A stretch of DNA of 64,000 nucleotides. It comes from Vulcanisaeta moutnovskia 768-28 (GTDB taxonomy: Archaea; Thermoproteota; Thermoprotei; Thermoproteales; Thermocladiaceae). The stretch is taken from positions 1,178,001 through 1,242,000 of the forward strand of contig NC_015151.1 in assembly GCF_000190315.1 (NCBI RefSeq), written 5' to 3'. The notes below the pieces were generated by a model, which was not told the DNA's origin, ran no database searches, and saw only the letters and a list, made by a program, of their open reading frames with translations. The position numbers were made by a program, and so were the translations under genes. Positions within the stretch are counted from its first letter, which is position 1; the number at the start of each line of letters is the position of its first letter. Below, piece after piece: positions 36,474 through 45,338 of this stretch.

Positions 36474-37625
36474 ATGAAGATCACTGATGTAATCACATAC
36501 GTAGCCAGGGCCTATGTGGGAAAACCAGTTACTGGGTTTAGGGGACCCTATGAGGAGGTTGCATCGAAGATTAGTCATGGATTCACCGCAGTCTATGTTA
36601 AGGTAGTTACTGACGAGGGATTGATAGGCTGGGGCGAGGCAATAGCTAGGGAGGCTCCTGAGGCCACGGCATCCGTTATTAACGCATTATTTAAGCCAAT
36701 GCTGATCGGAAAGGACCCTCTGGATAATGAGGTTCTTTGGGAACAATTATTCTCTGCCATGAGGATCCGCGGGCATTACGCTGGTTATTATGTTGAGGCC
36801 TTGTCAGGTATTGACCTAGCCCTATGGGACATCAAGGGTAAATACCTTGGTAAACCAGTGTATAAATTGTTAGGTGGCGCCTTTAGGGATAAGGTTAGGG
36901 CCTACGCATCATCAGTATTGTTCATGAGTCCCGAAGATACTGTTAAGGAGGTGGAAAGGTTGGTTCAAAGTGGGTTTAAGTACGTTAAAGTTAAGATTGG
37001 TAGAGGTTATGATGTGGATAAGGCCGTTATAAAGGCAATAAGGGATTCGCTAGGTAATGATGTTGAGATCATGGTTGACGCAAACACGGCGTACAACGTC
37101 TCAACGGCCATTAAGGTCGGTAGAATGCTCGAGAAGTATGATGTGCTTTGGTTCGAGGAGCCAGTACCACCTGATAATATTGAGGCTTACTCGAGGATAG
37201 CCAGGGCACTTGATATACCAATAGCCGCAGCCGAGACACTATTCACTAAGTATCAATGGCTTGAGTTCATGATTAAGGAGGCCGTGGACATAGCAATGCC
37301 TGACATAGCCAGAGTCGGCGGTATAACCGAGGCCATGAAGATAGCAGCACTTGCTGATTCCTTTGGAATACCAATGACATTCCACGTAGGCCTATCAGGT
37401 ATTGGCTGCAGGGCAGCCACACTGCAGTTTACTGCTTCATTACCAAACCACGTAATATTTACACCAACCTATGAGCACTACTACATAGAGAAAAATCCAT
37501 TAGCCTATGAAATAACCAAGGAACCGGTGGAAGTATTTAAGGGTGATTATGTAGAAATATCAAATAAACCAGGACTTGGTATAGAGATGAATGAGGAAAA
37601 ATTAAGGAAGTATACAGAGGCCTAA
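36474..37625 (+). CDS. Sugar-acid dehydratase of the enolase superfamily (mandelate racemase/muconate lactonising type)
   Basis: This enzyme removes water from an aldonate such as gluconate, galactonate, xylonate or arabinonate to form the 2-keto-3-deoxy acid. At 383 residues it has the full catalytic set: the K-x-K pair at 172 and 174, metal ligands D202, E228 and E254, and base H304. MVDANTAYN and WFEEPVPP are the characteristic blocks. The following genes act on a 2-keto-3-deoxypentonate, so a pentonate is a likely substrate, although gluconate or galactonate cannot be excluded. It is preceded by about 120 bases of AT-rich promoter sequence. Confidence 0.87.
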   Translation: MKITDVITYVARAYVGKPVTGFRGPYEEVASKISHGFTAVYVKVVTDEGLIGWGEAIAREAPEATASVINALFKPMLIGKDPLDNEVLWEQLFSAMRIRGHYAGYYVEALSGIDLALWDIKGKYLGKPVYKLLGGAFRDKVRAYASSVLFMSPEDTVKEVERLVQSGFKYVKVKIGRGYDVDKAVIKAIRDSLGNDVEIMVDANTAYNVSTAIKVGRMLEKYDVLWFEEPVPPDNIEAYSRIARALDIPIAAAETLFTKYQWLEFMIKEAVDIAMPDIARVGGITEAMKIAALADSFGIPMTFHVGLSGIGCRAATLQFTASLPNHVIFTPTYEHYYIEKNPLAYEITKEPVEVFKGDYVEISNKPGLGIEMNEEKLRKYTEA

Positions 37626-37774
37626 CCTTATATATTTAAATAATTTACTTAATAATCTTCTGGTCAAGTGACAAAATTAATTCTATAAAGAGGAATATAG
37701 AAAGATAAATAAAATTCTTCATAGATTTTAACAAAAACTAGGTTTAATCATTAAAATTAAACTCGTTAGCTACA

Positions 37775-37788
37775 CTAACAACTGTTAG
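37775..37788 (+). promoter_or_regulatory. Inverted repeat upstream of the KdaD gene, candidate operator
   Basis: CTAACA-AC-TGTTAG is a perfect six-base inverted repeat with a two-base spacer. It ends about 9 bases before the TATA box (37797-37806) and lies about 38-51 bases before the GTG start. This is where archaeal activators bind; in Sulfolobus a related palindromic ARA box sits at a similar place before pentose genes, with a different sequence. Confidence 0.4.
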
Positions 37789-37796
37789 ATATAGAA

Positions 37797-37806
37797 TATA
37801 AAAATA
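37797..37806 (+). promoter_or_regulatory. TATA box of the KdaD gene
   Basis: TATAAAAATA is centred 25 bases before the GTG at 37826, supporting that start as leaderless. Confidence 0.5.
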
Positions 37807-37825
37807 AGCAGGTAATCGTTTTAGC

Positions 37826-38701
37826 GTGAGGATTTTTAGACTAACCAATAAAGGTTGGGTTGGAAACTTTGCAATAATAAATAATAAAATCTACGTATTA
37901 TTAAGTGACCCAATAACCGCATTAAAGATTTATTCCGAAGGTAAGGACATACCATTAGGTCCCGAGGTAAGCATCAGTCTTGATGATTTACTTAATAAAG
38001 ATTACACGTTTAAGGACCTTAGATTTACTAAGCCTTATGACCCACCTGAGGTTTGGGGTAGCGGTATAGTCTACGAAGTAGCCAGGGCTAGGTATAGCGA
38101 AGAGGATGTAGCCATGATAAAGGGTAGGACCATTTATGAGCTTGTTTATGACGCAGAGAGACCAGAAATCTTCTTTAAAGGTACAGCAAATAGGTGTGTC
38201 GGACATGGTGAACCCATAGCTATTAGAACTGATTCTGAATGGACTCTGCCTGAACCTGAACTCGGTGTGGTTATTGATTCCAGCGGTAAAATACTGGCTT
38301 ATACTATTAGCGATGATGTTTCTGCAAGGGATCTAGAAGCGCAAAATCCACTTTACCTACCTCAATCAAAGATTTATAATGGCTCATGCGCCATAGGACC
38401 ATTCCTAGTAACTCCAGACGAGATTGGTAATCCATACAGCCTTGATATATCAATGAGAATAATAAGAAACGGCCAAGTAATATATGAAGGCAGCATTAAT
38501 ACTTCAAGAATGAGGAGAAGAATTGAGGACCAAATAAAGTACTTAATTAGAAATAATAGTGTGCCTGACGGAACATTACTCAGCACAGGAACAGCAATAG
38601 TTCCCGGTAAAGATAAAGGATTGAAACATAGCGATATTGTAGAAATAACAATAACAAAACTGGGGATCCAAAGGACCCCTGTTGTAAAGCTTAATCTTTA
38701 G
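37826..38701 (+). CDS. kdaD: 2-keto-3-deoxy-D-arabinonate dehydratase (fumarylacetoacetase family)
   Basis: This enzyme converts 2-keto-3-deoxy-D-arabinonate or -xylonate to 2,5-dioxopentanoate in the oxidative pentose pathway. The FAH-type metal ligands are seen as E143 and E145 in LPEPELGVV and D164 in ISDDVSARD, the same spacing as in the Sulfolobus solfataricus enzyme. GTANRCVGHGEPIAIR and YNGSCAIGPFLV are further family blocks. The length of 291 residues matches. The GTG start has a TATA box 25 bases before it. It precedes the aldehyde dehydrogenase that takes the next step. Confidence 0.88.
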   Translation: MRIFRLTNKGWVGNFAIINNKIYVLLSDPITALKIYSEGKDIPLGPEVSISLDDLLNKDYTFKDLRFTKPYDPPEVWGSGIVYEVARARYSEEDVAMIKGRTIYELVYDAERPEIFFKGTANRCVGHGEPIAIRTDSEWTLPEPELGVVIDSSGKILAYTISDDVSARDLEAQNPLYLPQSKIYNGSCAIGPFLVTPDEIGNPYSLDISMRIIRNGQVIYEGSINTSRMRRRIEDQIKYLIRNNSVPDGTLLSTGTAIVPGKDKGLKHSDIVEITITKLGIQRTPVVKLNL

Positions 38702-38796
38702 TCTATTATATTTTAATACTGGTAAAATTTAAAAATAGGTTAAAAAACAAGTAATACGATGCATGAGAAAGGTATATATATATAGGTCGTTATACT

Positions 38797-40218
38797 ATGC
38801 CCAAGGATAGAGAATACTACGAAATCAGAAATCCTGCAGATACTAGGCAGATAATATCAAAATTTCCCAAATTAGCTAGGGATGATGTTAAAGCCGCAAT
38901 CTCGATTGCTAAGGATGCATTTCAAAAATGGAGTAAGACTTTACCTGTTGAAAGGGCTAAAATACTCTATAAGACTGCAGAAATTATTGAGTCAAGGGCA
39001 AATGATTTGGCTAGGTTATTAACAATGGAGGAGGGTAAGACTCTTAATGATAGTGTGTTTGAGGTTGTCAGAACGGCGAACTTACTTAGATTTTATGCTG
39101 GTTTGATAACGAGAGCTCAGGGTAAGGTAATACCGTCTCAAGATAGGAACACGATAATACTTACCACCAGAGAGCCTCTTGGTGTAATTGCCGTAATTAC
39201 ACCCTGGAACTTCCCACTATCATTACCTGCATGGAAAGTAATACCAGCCATAGCCACTGGTAATACTGTAGTTTGGAAGCCAGCCAGTATAACCCCAACA
39301 ATTGCTCTTGAACTCGTTAAGGTATTCTACGAAGCCGGATTACCAGAGGGTGTTTTGAACCTTGTAACGGGTCCTGCCAGTGAGGTTGGTGATGAGTTAG
39401 TAACAAATAAGGAGATAGATGCCATAACATTCACAGGCTCACTGCAGACTGGGAAGGAAATTAATGAAAAGATTGGTAGGCAAAACAGGTTTATTAGGAT
39501 ACAACTTGAGCTAGGTGGTAAGAATGCTACGATTCTTTCAAAGAATGGTGATGCCGACTTAGCCATTGAATTGACTGTTAGGTCCGCCTTTGGCTTAACT
39601 GGGCAGGCCTGTACAGCTACATCAAGGTTCTTGGTGCCTGAGGATATGCATGATGAGGTATTGAATAAGTTAGTAGAAAGGACGAAGAAGGTTGTTGTTG
39701 GTAATGGGTTAAAGAATGGCGTTGACATGGGTCCATTAGCAAGTAGGGAGCAGTATGAGAAGGTTCTGAGCTATATAGAGATTGGTAAGAATGAAGGTGC
39801 TAAGCTTGTTTATGGTGGGCAACCAATTAGAGGAGATGAGGAGTTTGATTATGGGTATTTTGTTATGCCGACAATATTTGACCAGGTAACTTCGGATATG
39901 AGAATAGCTAAGGAGGAGATATTTGGCCCGGTACTGGCTGTTATGACTTATAGGACACTTGATGAGGCGATAGATATCGTTAACTCCACGGAATATGGAT
40001 TAATCGCTGGCATAATAACTAAGGATATAAGTGAGGCAGCAAGGTTTGCTGAAAACGTTAAGGCCGGTGTAATAAAGGTGAATAAGCCAACAATAGGGTT
40101 AGAACCCTGGGTACCCTACGGCGGTGTGAAGAGTTCAGGAAATGACGTATATAAGGAGATGGGTGAGGAAGCCATAGAATTCTTTACAAAAATAAAGGCA
40201 ACATACATAGGATACTAA
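38797..40218 (+). CDS. 2,5-dioxopentanoate (2-oxoglutarate semialdehyde) dehydrogenase, ALDH family
   Basis: This 473-residue aldehyde dehydrogenase has all core residues: N138 in TPWNFP, K161 in WKPA, E238 in LELGGKNA and catalytic C272 in GQACTAT. Its place directly after the 2-keto-3-deoxyarabinonate dehydratase points to oxidation of 2,5-dioxopentanoate to 2-oxoglutarate, the end of the Weimberg pathway. GTATATATATATAGG just upstream (near 38771-38785) serves as TATA box. The exact aldehyde cannot be proven from sequence; other short semialdehydes are possible. Confidence 0.87.
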   Translation: MPKDREYYEIRNPADTRQIISKFPKLARDDVKAAISIAKDAFQKWSKTLPVERAKILYKTAEIIESRANDLARLLTMEEGKTLNDSVFEVVRTANLLRFYAGLITRAQGKVIPSQDRNTIILTTREPLGVIAVITPWNFPLSLPAWKVIPAIATGNTVVWKPASITPTIALELVKVFYEAGLPEGVLNLVTGPASEVGDELVTNKEIDAITFTGSLQTGKEINEKIGRQNRFIRIQLELGGKNATILSKNGDADLAIELTVRSAFGLTGQACTATSRFLVPEDMHDEVLNKLVERTKKVVVGNGLKNGVDMGPLASREQYEKVLSYIEIGKNEGAKLVYGGQPIRGDEEFDYGYFVMPTIFDQVTSDMRIAKEEIFGPVLAVMTYRTLDEAIDIVNSTEYGLIAGIITKDISEAARFAENVKAGVIKVNKPTIGLEPWVPYGGVKSSGNDVYKEMGEEAIEFFTKIKATYIGY

Positions 40219-40389
40219 TCCTTATTCTTAACTTGATAAAAATTATAATTTTCCTAAATTAGGTATAAAATTTAGGATGCTAAGCAAGGAAGACCTTCAA
40301 AAGATCCAAACAAAAAATGTCTTAAGACATCTTTATATATGTTATATAATACTAATACCTTAATTATTAATTTTACTCTACATTTATAT

Positions 40390-41397
40390 TTAATTATTTC
40401 TTTGCTTAATAGCCACCGTGAATAGCCCTTTGATATAACCGATACTGTAAATTCTTCCTAGGTATGAATAGCCTGGTACGAACTCAACATCATTCTCAAG
40501 AGTCGGTGTATGATCAACCCTCAAGTACCACTCATGATCTATCTCAAGAAGTGCCTTTGCGGCTTTCACAAGGTCAGTCTTACCCTCACCGATCAAGGTC
40601 TCAACGAAGTTATACTTATCGCCCTGAACATCCCTGAAGTGAACAAAGTAGATCCTATCCTTCAACTTCCTAATTGCATTAGCAATATCATCAGTCATCA
40701 ACGTGAAATTACCCATACAGAAGGTTATGCCGTTATGCTCACTCTTAACGAGAGCCATCAACTTCTCAAAGGCTTCCACACTATTCATAATCCTTGGAAT
40801 ACCTCTATAATCAGGTATTGGTGGGTCATCAGGGTGTATCGCTAATTTGACGTCATACTGCTCAGCAATAGGTATTATGTATTCAAGGAAATCCTTAAGA
40901 TTCCTCCACAAGTCCTCGTGAGTAACCTTACCAACACGCTTAAGTATTGCCGGTTCAGGCGCATTCTTAATATCATCAATACTGAATCCTGTCACGTACA
41001 TACCGCCCCTACCTTGAATATGAGTCCTAGTCCTGGACCATAGGATGCCAGCCATCCAATTATAGATCCAAATTTTAATACCCAACTTACCCATATTCTC
41101 AATAAGCCTAGCCACAGCATCCAACTCCTCTTCCTTCAACTCCCTAATACCAAGCCTAACACCATCCATTGGAGGATTATCCTCAATAGCCACAAGCCTA
41201 AGCCCATTCTCTTCAAGCATCTGTTTATAACGCATCAACGGTTCATAATCCCACGGCTTCTCCTCCTCAACCTGTCTCCAATCCCTAAACCACCTAGGCA
41301 AAACACCATCAACATAGTCAACACCCAACTGCTTAAGAGCACGCCAAAACCAACTGGGCCTATTCTCAAGTATTATTTCTGCAAATTTAGGTTCCAT
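40390..41397 (-). CDS. uxuA: Mannonate dehydratase-like TIM barrel (UxuA)
   Basis: This is a metal-dependent dehydratase of 335 residues in the xylose-isomerase-like superfamily. Metal-binding blocks are [13 protein letters not shown] with the cysteine, VHFRDVQG with the histidine, and LRVDHTPTL with the aspartate, as in UxuA. UxuA converts D-mannonate to 2-keto-3-deoxygluconate, feeding hexuronates into the Entner-Doudoroff route. It is shorter than bacterial UxuA (about 390), as in other archaea. A TATA-like CTTATTAAACG precedes the start. It lies convergent to the aldehyde dehydrogenase. Confidence 0.85.
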   Translation of the reverse strand: MEPKFAEIILENRPSWFWRALKQLGVDYVDGVLPRWFRDWRQVEEEKPWDYEPLMRYKQMLEENGLRLVAIEDNPPMDGVRLGIRELKEEELDAVARLIENMGKLGIKIWIYNWMAGILWSRTRTHIQGRGGMYVTGFSIDDIKNAPEPAILKRVGKVTHEDLWRNLKDFLEYIIPIAEQYDVKLAIHPDDPPIPDYRGIPRIMNSVEAFEKLMALVKSEHNGITFCMGNFTLMTDDIANAIRKLKDRIYFVHFRDVQGDKYNFVETLIGEGKTDLVKAAKALLEIDHEWYLRVDHTPTLENDVEFVPGYSYLGRIYSIGYIKGLFTVAIKQRNN

Positions 41398-41648
41398 ATA
41401 CTAAACCAAGCGTTTAATAAGTAAATCAGAGATATAAATATGTAGTTTAACCGGTGAACAGTACAAGTTAGGAGATAAGTATCATTAAACTTTAAGTGAC
41501 CTCTTAAATAATCCTTAATATTCCACGTTAATATACTCTTTTAAGTAGCGCACTATCTTACCACGAATTATGAAGTTATATCAATTAAGTATCTTAGGTA
41601 TTAAATGATACATTTATGATTATGATAATATTATATGTAAGATAAAAT

Positions 41649-41658
41649 CCTTAATAGG
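41649..41658 (+). promoter_or_regulatory. TATA box of the aldehyde:ferredoxin oxidoreductase gene
   Basis: CCTTAATAGG is centred 26 bases before the ATG at 41680, as expected for a leaderless message. Confidence 0.45.
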
Positions 41659-41679
41659 TTTAAGATATGCTTCAGGATA

Positions 41680-43500
41680 ATGGCACTCTTCGGTTGGGTT
41701 GGTAAGGTGTTATATATTGATTTAAGTAATGATAAGGTGTGGATTGAAAATGTTGATCCCGAGATTTATGATAAGGTACTTGGTGGCGAAGGTTTTGCTG
41801 CCTACGTGATTTATAAGAGGTTGAGGGAAATAAAGGGTCCGCTTAATCCGTCAAATGTGTTGGTATTTGCGAGTGGTCCTTTGACCAGTGATTTGATTCC
41901 GCAGAGCGGTAGGGTTTCTGTTGGTTTCATATCGCCGTTGACAGGCATATGGGGCTCTGCGCACATAGGTACTAGGTTTGCATATGAGATGAAGAGGGCT
42001 GGCTTTGATGCGATTGTTGTACTTGGCAGGGCTGAGAGACATGTTTATGTTTATGTTAAGGATGACATTGCGGACATTAGGGATGCCAGTAAGTACTGGG
42101 GTTTAGATATTATTGAGACCGTTCATGCATTAAGGAGAGACCTTAATGACCAATCAATTAGAGTATTAGCTATAGGGCCTGCGGGGGAGCACTTAGTTAA
42201 GTTTTCAACAATAGCTAATGAGGAAGGTATTGGCGGTAGGGCAGGTGGTGGTGCTGTCATGGGTAGTAAGAACCTAAAGGCAATAGTAGTGAAGGGTACA
42301 AAGCCAATAGAGTTTGCCTACCCAGAGGAGTTGAGGAAATACGTTAGGGATCTAAACGCAAGGCTTGGTAGTTCCGCCAGAGGTGTGTCGCTTAGGAAGT
42401 TTGGTAGTGCTGGGAGCGTTGGGATCTATAACGAAATCGGCAACATACCAGTGAGGAACTTTGCCTGGGGTAGGTGGGATGATAATGAAGTATTCAAAAT
42501 AACTGGCGAGACCATGGCAAAGACAATACTCGAGAGACCATACCCATGCACCACATGCCCAGTGGCCTGCAAGAGATTCGTCAGGGTAAAGCCAGGAAAG
42601 TGGTTCGATAAGGAATTTAGGGGTTTAGGGCCTGAGTACGAGACAATATCACTATTCGGTACAAACCTACTACTCAGTGATTTGGAGGCCATAGCGAGGA
42701 TGAATGAGGATTGCGATAGACTTGGTCTCGACACAATATCCACGGGCAATGTCATAGGCTTCATATTTGAGGCTGCAGAAAGGGGATTAATAAGTAAGGA
42801 GATTGAGGGTTTAAGGCTCGAGTGGGGTAATGCGGATACTGTAATTAAGCTAATACGAAAAATAGCGTATAGGGAGGGTATCGGTGATTTATTGGCTGAG
42901 GGTGTTAGAAGGGTTTCGGAGAAGATTGGTGGGCAGGACTTTGCAGTTCATGTTAAGGGTCTTGAGATGCCTGCCCATGATGGTAGGGCATTCTTCGCCC
43001 ATGCTCTCAGCTTCGTGACAATAAATAGAGGCGCTGATCACCTTGGATGGCCTCACATGCCCTGGAGAGGAATCGCAGTACCCGAACTTGGTATTGATGC
43101 TCGTAATGATAGGTACAGTGAATCTGAGGAGGTCGTAGATATAGTAATCAAGATGCAGAACTTAATGACAATATACGACTCACTCGTTATGTGCAAATAT
43201 GCCTTTACGGCAGGACTAACCGTAACCGACATAGTAAATCTACTGAAATACACAACCGGCAAGGAATACACAGTTAATAAGTTAATGGAAATGGGGGATA
43301 GAATATGGAAAATAGAGAGGTGGATAGATAATCAACTAGGAGTAACGAACAAAGACGATAAATTACCAAGGAGAATGCTAACACCGCACGCCAATAGAAA
43401 TGATACAAAAGTACCATATATAGTCGAGAAGTGGTTACCAATATACTACAGAAAGAGGGGTTTAACAGAAGATGGCATTGTTAAGGAACTAGACGTATAA
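41680..43500 (+). CDS. aor: Tungsten-containing aldehyde:ferredoxin oxidoreductase
   Basis: This 606-residue enzyme oxidises aldehydes with ferredoxin as acceptor and uses a tungstopterin. The N-terminal FGWVGKVLYIDLS block and GGRAGGGAVMGSKNLKAIVVKG (pterin binding) are typical. The [4Fe-4S] ligands are C290, C293, C297 (CTTCPVAC) and C505. Relatives act on glyceraldehyde in archaeal Entner-Doudoroff glycolysis, or on other aldehydes. It stands alone with its own TATA box; a MoeA-like pterin gene lies 12 kb away in the same island. Confidence 0.92.
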   Translation: MALFGWVGKVLYIDLSNDKVWIENVDPEIYDKVLGGEGFAAYVIYKRLREIKGPLNPSNVLVFASGPLTSDLIPQSGRVSVGFISPLTGIWGSAHIGTRFAYEMKRAGFDAIVVLGRAERHVYVYVKDDIADIRDASKYWGLDIIETVHALRRDLNDQSIRVLAIGPAGEHLVKFSTIANEEGIGGRAGGGAVMGSKNLKAIVVKGTKPIEFAYPEELRKYVRDLNARLGSSARGVSLRKFGSAGSVGIYNEIGNIPVRNFAWGRWDDNEVFKITGETMAKTILERPYPCTTCPVACKRFVRVKPGKWFDKEFRGLGPEYETISLFGTNLLLSDLEAIARMNEDCDRLGLDTISTGNVIGFIFEAAERGLISKEIEGLRLEWGNADTVIKLIRKIAYREGIGDLLAEGVRRVSEKIGGQDFAVHVKGLEMPAHDGRAFFAHALSFVTINRGADHLGWPHMPWRGIAVPELGIDARNDRYSESEEVVDIVIKMQNLMTIYDSLVMCKYAFTAGLTVTDIVNLLKYTTGKEYTVNKLMEMGDRIWKIERWIDNQLGVTNKDDKLPRRMLTPHANRNDTKVPYIVEKWLPIYYRKRGLTEDGIVKELDV

Positions 43501-43602
43501 CTATCCGGTTGTAGATAGTGTACCACCGATGATTAGCATTATGGTCCAGAAACAGAAGGCGTTAGTTTAAGAATATCAGGTGCATGAGTGATTTAGGTTG
43601 AC

Positions 43603-44490
43603 TTAGCGGCCTTTACAGTATTCCCTTAAAATCTTCATTAGTGCTATTCCGTCTTCACTTCCATAGCCTTTACTACTGGCCATTATGTAGAACTGAATGG
43701 CAAGACTAGCCATGGGTAATGGACAATTAATGTTTTTAGCAGACTCGAGTGTGTACATTAAATCCTTTATTATGAAGTCCACTGGGAAGTATGCCGAGTA
43801 ATCCTCCTTAAGGATCTTCTCACGCCTTGCATCAAACCAATAATTATAGGCTGCTGTATCCTTGGCAGCTTTCAGAAAGTCCTCAATGCTCATACCGAAC
43901 TTAGTGACAAACTGAAGGCCTTCGAGAAATACCAATAATTGTGCGAAGCCCATTGTGTTCGTTATTAGTTTAAAGGCGACAGCGGTCTCGATATTGCCCA
44001 TATAGTAGATTTTACCTGATGATAGGTCCATGAGTAGTCTTTGTACGTTAGGGTTCTCAAAAATCTCCTTAGGTCCACCAACAAAGAGCGGTGTTTCTCC
44101 TCTCTCAGCTTGAGGTACGGTTAAACCCAGCATAGCTACGAGAAAACCAACACTTTTTTTACTACACTCCTCAGCAAGTTTCAGCTTGCTTGGTATATCC
44201 GTGGTGGTGGTTTCGATTGCAATTAGCCCAGGTCTAGGGGCTTTAAGGATGCCGTTCTCACCAAGATAAACGTTAAGCATGTCCTCGGATTTAGGTACAT
44301 TAGTCAGCAGTACATCCACAATCGAGGCCATCTCGGCAGGTGAGGACGTGCCTTTGGACCCAAGTTTGGCGAAATCCTCAATCTTAGACTTAACAAGGTC
44401 ATAGACATAAAGTTCATATCCCTTCCTGAGTAAATTTCTAGCCATTGCGCCACCCATTCTACCTAAGCCTATGATACCTACCTTAATCAT
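43603..44490 (-). CDS. Beta-hydroxyacid dehydrogenase (3-hydroxyisobutyrate / tartronate semialdehyde reductase family), copy 1
   Basis: This NAD(P)-binding protein of 295 residues begins VGIIGLGRMGGAMARNLL, followed by LLTNVPKSED and TTTDIPSK, and continues with KLITNTMGFAQLL containing the catalytic lysine. It belongs to the family that oxidises or reduces short beta-hydroxyacids. A paralog at 56482 is closer to the standard pattern. A substrate such as tartronate semialdehyde or 6-phosphogluconate-like acids is possible. It is close to an HTH_10 gene and the MFS carrier, all on the minus strand. Confidence 0.82.
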   Translation of the reverse strand: MIKVGIIGLGRMGGAMARNLLRKGYELYVYDLVKSKIEDFAKLGSKGTSSPAEMASIVDVLLTNVPKSEDMLNVYLGENGILKAPRPGLIAIETTTTDIPSKLKLAEECSKKSVGFLVAMLGLTVPQAERGETPLFVGGPKEIFENPNVQRLLMDLSSGKIYYMGNIETAVAFKLITNTMGFAQLLVFLEGLQFVTKFGMSIEDFLKAAKDTAAYNYWFDARREKILKEDYSAYFPVDFIIKDLMYTLESAKNINCPLPMASLAIQFYIMASSKGYGSEDGIALMKILREYCKGR

Positions 44491-44552
44491 AGTAAGTCAT
44501 TTACTCTTTATTATTTATTTTAAATATTGTATATTACAGGTAAATAAAAATA

Positions 44553-45248
44553 TTATGTCCTAGCATTGTTAACATACGTACTAATGATCTTTTTAAGGGC
44601 GTTTCTTAGATGAATATTTACCGTGGCTTTACTCATATTGAATTCCTTCGCTAAGTTGTTTAGATTTGTGCTTCTTGGATAGTTGAAAAAGCCATCATGG
44701 TATGCCTTAAGAAGTATTTTCCTTTCGATATCGGTTAATTCATACATAGGTGATGTAAAAATTACTGATTTAACTGATCTAGGTACCTTAGAGACATTAA
44801 ATGTTATAATCCTACCATAATTATTAAATTTGTCATAAAGATCTTTAAACATTGCAGAGGAATATTCGTAATCCTTTGTAAAGAAATATGCCGTAAAGTC
44901 CTTAACTCCATCTTTAACGTAAGAACTCACTACGATACCTCCTTGTTCAAGTATTAGGTATTTTAACATTCCATTTATGTCGCCTAAGAATGTTATTTCA
45001 TAGTTTCTATTGTTTAATTTATTTACAGAAACTACGTCAATTATATTCTTTAAATTTCTAAATCTTCTAATAAATGATTTGATAACGTCATTTTTCCTAC
45101 TGCCTACGGAAATAACTTCAAAGCTATAGCCCCTTTCCCTATAAGGGTAGTAATATTGCATTACGGTCATTAATCCTTCGTAATCCTTAGTGTAATAACT
45201 CCAGTCATCAAAATGCTCAATTCGAACATAGAGCCTAACCAGTTTCAT
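44553..45248 (-). CDS. HTH_10 (bacterio-opsin activator type) transcriptional regulator, copy 1
   Basis: The C-terminus (from about residue 170) is an HTH_10 domain: LTDIERKILLKAYHDGFFNYPRSTNLNNLAKEFNMSKATVNIHLRNALKKI. The N-terminal 160 residues form a ligand-type sensor region with no named domain. It opens with a KLVRLYVRIEHFDDW motif shared with the second copy at 54587. The gene lies between a hydroxyacid dehydrogenase and an MFS carrier, and probably controls local sugar-acid genes. The inducer is unknown. It is notably AT-rich. Confidence 0.8.
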   Translation of the reverse strand: MKLVRLYVRIEHFDDWSYYTKDYEGLMTVMQYYYPYRERGYSFEVISVGSRKNDVIKSFIRRFRNLKNIIDVVSVNKLNNRNYEITFLGDINGMLKYLILEQGGIVVSSYVKDGVKDFTAYFFTKDYEYSSAMFKDLYDKFNNYGRIITFNVSKVPRSVKSVIFTSPMYELTDIERKILLKAYHDGFFNYPRSTNLNNLAKEFNMSKATVNIHLRNALKKIISTYVNNART

Positions 45249-45338
45249 GGACCCGCATTATAAATACTTTATTAAAATCAATTTAAATTTTATCCGGTAA
45301 TTAATTTTAAGTTTAAGATTTAATGTTGGCTATTTAGA

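Noticed and set aside
41515-41571. Minus-strand frame ending NFIIRGKIVRYLKEYINVEY, like the end of an NTF2/SnoaL protein
   Set aside because: Only about 20 residues are open before a stop, so it is too short to call a gene remnant with confidence.
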